From Candidatus Nitrosotenuis cloacae (lineage in GTDB: Archaea > Thermoproteota > Nitrososphaeria > Nitrososphaerales > Nitrosopumilaceae), in the NCBI RefSeq assembly GCF_000955905.1, contig NZ_CP011097.1, forward strand, positions 1,514,582 to 1,578,581: a stretch of 64,000 nt of DNA. Reading direction: 5' to 3'. The position numbers and the translations under genes are program-made. The notes beneath the pieces were generated by a model. It did no database searches. It was not told where the DNA came from and was given only the letters and a program-made list of their open reading frames with translations. Below are positions 61,737 to 64,000 of this stretch, one piece after another. Position 1 is the stretch's first letter; each line of letters begins with the position of its first letter.

Positions 61737-61774
61737 AATAACGTTTAACTGGCATAGCTGCTTGAATTAGCTAA

Positions 61775-62518
61775 ATGGTGTTTTCAGCCAAAACCGGCGG
61801 ATCGGATGAGTGGAAGGCAATATTATCCGCCATATCAACACTGGTTGAGGAAGCAACCTTTGAGGCAACTGCAGAAGGAATCAGCTTCCGCGGAATGGAT
61901 CCATCACATGTAGCATTAATTGATATTTCCTGGCCAAATTCGGCATTTGAAAAATACGAGTGCGATGGCGCAATAAAGTTCGGCGTTAGAATCGACGAGT
62001 TTTCAAAATTAATCAAAAGAGCAGACAAGACCGAGTCAATCCAAATCAGTATTGCAGAGAGCATGTTGCTAATAATAATTGGCAAAAACAAACAGTACAA
62101 GATGAGACTAATTGAGAGCTCGGCAACTGACACACCCCTGCCAAAGATTCCATATGACACTAAAATTGGCTTGGCAAACACATTGTTTGATAAAATTCTG
62201 GGCGATGTGCAGGTCGTATCTGATTATCTTACCATCAAAACAGATGAGGGCAAGGCAGAATTCTCAGGCAAGGGCGACTCTGGTGAGGTCCTAATTTCGC
62301 TTCAAAAACAACAAGATGAACTCACTGAGATTACTGCAAAGGAGCAATCTGTGGGCACGTACAGCCTCGAATACCTCAATCCCATAGTAAAGGCAGTGGG
62401 GGCTGCAACTGGAACAATAATTTGTGAGTATTCTTCTGCCAAGCCACTGCGAATAGAGTTCAAGGTTGCAAACATGGGCAGAATCCACTTTTATCTGGCA
62501 CCTCGGGTCGAAAGTTAA
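61775..62518 (+). CDS. pcn: PCNA sliding clamp
   Basis: The 247-residue DNA polymerase clamp has the two PCNA domains: EWKAILSAISTLVEEATFEATAEGISFRGMDPSHVALIDISWP and LEYLNPIVKAVGAATGTIICEYSSAKPLRIEFKV near the end, with the interdomain connector at about 110-130. ATG start 38 bp after tfs. Placement with rpoL-tfs forms a transcription/replication cluster. Confidence 0.97.
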   Translation: MVFSAKTGGSDEWKAILSAISTLVEEATFEATAEGISFRGMDPSHVALIDISWPNSAFEKYECDGAIKFGVRIDEFSKLIKRADKTESIQISIAESMLLIIIGKNKQYKMRLIESSATDTPLPKIPYDTKIGLANTLFDKILGDVQVVSDYLTIKTDEGKAEFSGKGDSGEVLISLQKQQDELTEITAKEQSVGTYSLEYLNPIVKAVGAATGTIICEYSSAKPLRIEFKVANMGRIHFYLAPRVES

Positions 62519-62544
62519 AAAAGTCACAATAAGAGAGGATTCCA

Positions 62545-63948
62545 ATGAGACTAGTAGTAAAGTTTGGTGGAACATCACTGGCCACACCAAAACATATCAG
62601 ATCTGTTGCAAAATTTATCCAAACTATCTCAAAGAAAAACCAGGTTGTAATGGTCTGCTCTGCCATCAACGATACCACCGATGAATTATTAGATATATCA
62701 GAATCAATCAAAAAGGAAAATCGTGCATTATCTGATTCCATTTTAGCTAAACTAACAAAACAGCACAAGCAGATTGGCAAAGATACCATAACAAATAGTG
62801 TGATACGAAAACATCTCTTTGAGAAACTGGATGCAGATCTGGAAGAACTCAAAGGCTTGATACATGGAATGGTTCTGCTCGGTGAGGTAACACCACAGTC
62901 ACTGGATTATCTGATATCGTTTGGCGAGCGACTGTCAGTGGAGATTGTCTCTCATGCAATTTTGGATCTAAAATCAAAGTCCGTTGCACTGACAGGAAAG
63001 GAGGCAGGAATTGTTACTGATTCTAATTTCGGCCAATCAAAACCACTAATGGACACTACACGACTGCGTGTATCTACAAATCTGGAACCCTTACTATCAA
63101 AGAAATTCATTCCAGTTATCGGCGGATTTGCTGGTGCTGACCAACACGGCCATATCACCACCTTTGGCAGAGGCGGATCAGACTATACAGCTACAATAAT
63201 TGCATCATGCATCAAAGCAGATGAAGTATGGCTGATGAGCGACGTTGATGGTTTGATGAGTGCAGACCCCAAGATGGTCAAAAATGCACGCGTAATACCA
63301 GAGGTATCATACGTTGAGGCAATGGAGATGGCTTTGTTTGGCGCAAAGCAGATTCATCCACGCTCATTTGAGCCCCTACTATCAAAGAAAATACCAATGC
63401 GAATACGCAGCACATTCAATGTCAATAATACAGGAACTCTGGTCACTGCAAATCCGGACGAGAAAACAAACAAGACTGTAAAATGCGTCTCTGTGATTCG
63501 CCACAACGGTTTGATTGACATGAGGGGTGGAAGCATGGTTGGTGCTCCGGGCACTGCAGCCACCATATTTACAACACTTGCAAAGGCTGGCATCAACATC
63601 ATGATGATCTCCCAGAGCCCATCAGAATCAAGCATTTCAATTGTGGTAAAGAAAAACGATCTGGACAAAGCAGTAAACACACTGGAAATGGAACTATTGG
63701 GAAAGATGATAAAAAAAATTGACGTCACAACAGATGTCTCCATAATAGCATTGATTGGTTCCGGAATGCGCGGAACGATTGGTGTTGCGTCCAGAGTGTT
63801 TAGCTCAGTTGCAAAGAAAAGATCAAACGTAATGATGATTGCGCAAGGCTCATCGGAGCTGAATCTGGCATTTGTTGTCAAGGATTCCGATTGTGCATCT
63901 GCCGTTCAAGCACTACATGATGAGTTCAAGTTGGCATCTCAAAGCTAA
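62545..63948 (+). CDS. lysC: Aspartate kinase
   Basis: The 467-residue kinase starts MRLVVKFGGTSLATPKHIRSVAKFI and has VTFGRGGSDYTAT-like FGRGGSDYTATIIASCIKADEVWLMSDVDGLMSADPK. Two ACT domains follow (about 320-380 and 390-460; GSMVGAPGTAATIFTTLAKAGINIMMISQSPSESSISIVV). It starts the aspartate pathway to threonine, methionine or lysine. ATG 62545 follows pcn by 26 bp. Confidence 0.96.
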   Translation: MRLVVKFGGTSLATPKHIRSVAKFIQTISKKNQVVMVCSAINDTTDELLDISESIKKENRALSDSILAKLTKQHKQIGKDTITNSVIRKHLFEKLDADLEELKGLIHGMVLLGEVTPQSLDYLISFGERLSVEIVSHAILDLKSKSVALTGKEAGIVTDSNFGQSKPLMDTTRLRVSTNLEPLLSKKFIPVIGGFAGADQHGHITTFGRGGSDYTATIIASCIKADEVWLMSDVDGLMSADPKMVKNARVIPEVSYVEAMEMALFGAKQIHPRSFEPLLSKKIPMRIRSTFNVNNTGTLVTANPDEKTNKTVKCVSVIRHNGLIDMRGGSMVGAPGTAATIFTTLAKAGINIMMISQSPSESSISIVVKKNDLDKAVNTLEMELLGKMIKKIDVTTDVSIIALIGSGMRGTIGVASRVFSSVAKKRSNVMMIAQGSSELNLAFVVKDSDCASAVQALHDEFKLASQS

Positions 63949-63984
63949 AAACGCTTAAACATCTTTGCAAAGACAAGGCTACCA

Positions 63985-64000
63985 GTGAACAAGTTTGTCA
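63985..64000 (+). CDS. Possible start of next gene (fragment)
   Basis: GTG at 63985 opens MNKFV after a purine-rich AAAGACAAGG; only five codons are visible before the window edge. It is reported only as a likely continuation of the lysC region. Confidence 0.2.

Noticed and set aside
1-64000. tRNA or rRNA genes
   Set aside because: I looked in each intergenic gap for TTCGAATC-type loops and cloverleaf stems and found none that could fold properly.

Overview
The window reads as a chromosomal segment of an ammonia-oxidising-type archaeon (Nitrososphaerota/Thaumarchaeota, most likely Nitrosopumilales-like). The signs are an A-type ATP synthase gene set, an ammonium transporter with a cleavable signal, archaeal information-processing genes (RpoL, TFS, PCNA, Cdc48, Hsp20), the archaeal pantoate kinase/phosphopantothenate synthetase route to CoA, many small zinc-ribbon and single-span proteins, frequent TTG starts, and TATA-like boxes 24-30 nt before start codons, as expected for leaderless mRNAs. 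Lineage below phylum is inference. I saw no rRNA, tRNA, CRISPR array or insertion sequence.

Layout. 1-1.1 kb: divergent pyrB (cut by the window edge) and pyrI. 1.1-8.2 kb: ATP synthase genes K, a 48-aa ORF, D, B, A, E on the minus strand, with subunit I divergent; subunit C lies alone at 11.4 kb. 8.2-15.2 kb: sulfurtransferase, Amt, a Cas4-like protein and small membrane or coiled-coil proteins. 15.2-17.7 kb: a tmk / HD-phosphohydrolase / UMP-kinase-like operon. 17.8-25.9 kb: secreted proteins (one resembling the extracellular domain of FTR1 iron permeases), a small heat-shock protein, a UbiB/ABC1-type kinase and a MacB-like ABC export operon. 26-33.5 kb: a regulator, a Nudix hydrolase, an AbrB-PhoU regulator, and a tightly overlapped CoA operon (pantoate kinase, phosphopantothenate synthetase, panB, coaBC) ending in a CFI-box secreted protein. 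33.5-37.4 kb: a beta-propeller lipoprotein-like protein and a P5C-type aldehyde dehydrogenase.

37.4-40.07 kb is the clearest accessory island. It is visibly AT-rich and holds a PD-(D/E)XK + DGQHR fusion protein and a Dam-type adenine methyltransferase, a candidate DNA-modification or defence pair. 40-51 kb: an XPD/DinG-type helicase, a CPA2 antiporter, several tiny genes, a TPR protein with Ig-like repeats, a cluster of zinc-ribbon / winged-helix / RHH / PII-like small proteins, NDH-2 and a DUF4258-DUF2283 pair. 51-58.3 kb: an ACT protein, Hsp20-Cdc48, ferredoxin, a RecA-fold-like protein, a class V aminotransferase and a cyclase-family hydrolase. 58.3-64 kb: a radical SAM AmrS-like protein, a dual-specificity phosphatase, then rpoL-tfs-pcn-lysC.

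Regulatory DNA of note: a 15-bp perfect inverted repeat straddling the 20.3-kb sHSP promoter; two 7-bp inverted repeats with identical 22-nt spacers before hsp20-cdc48; a 12-bp palindrome between divergent winged-helix and RHH genes; a 16-bp hairpin at 55.5 kb; and a recurring hairpin built around the stop codon of several probably abundant genes.
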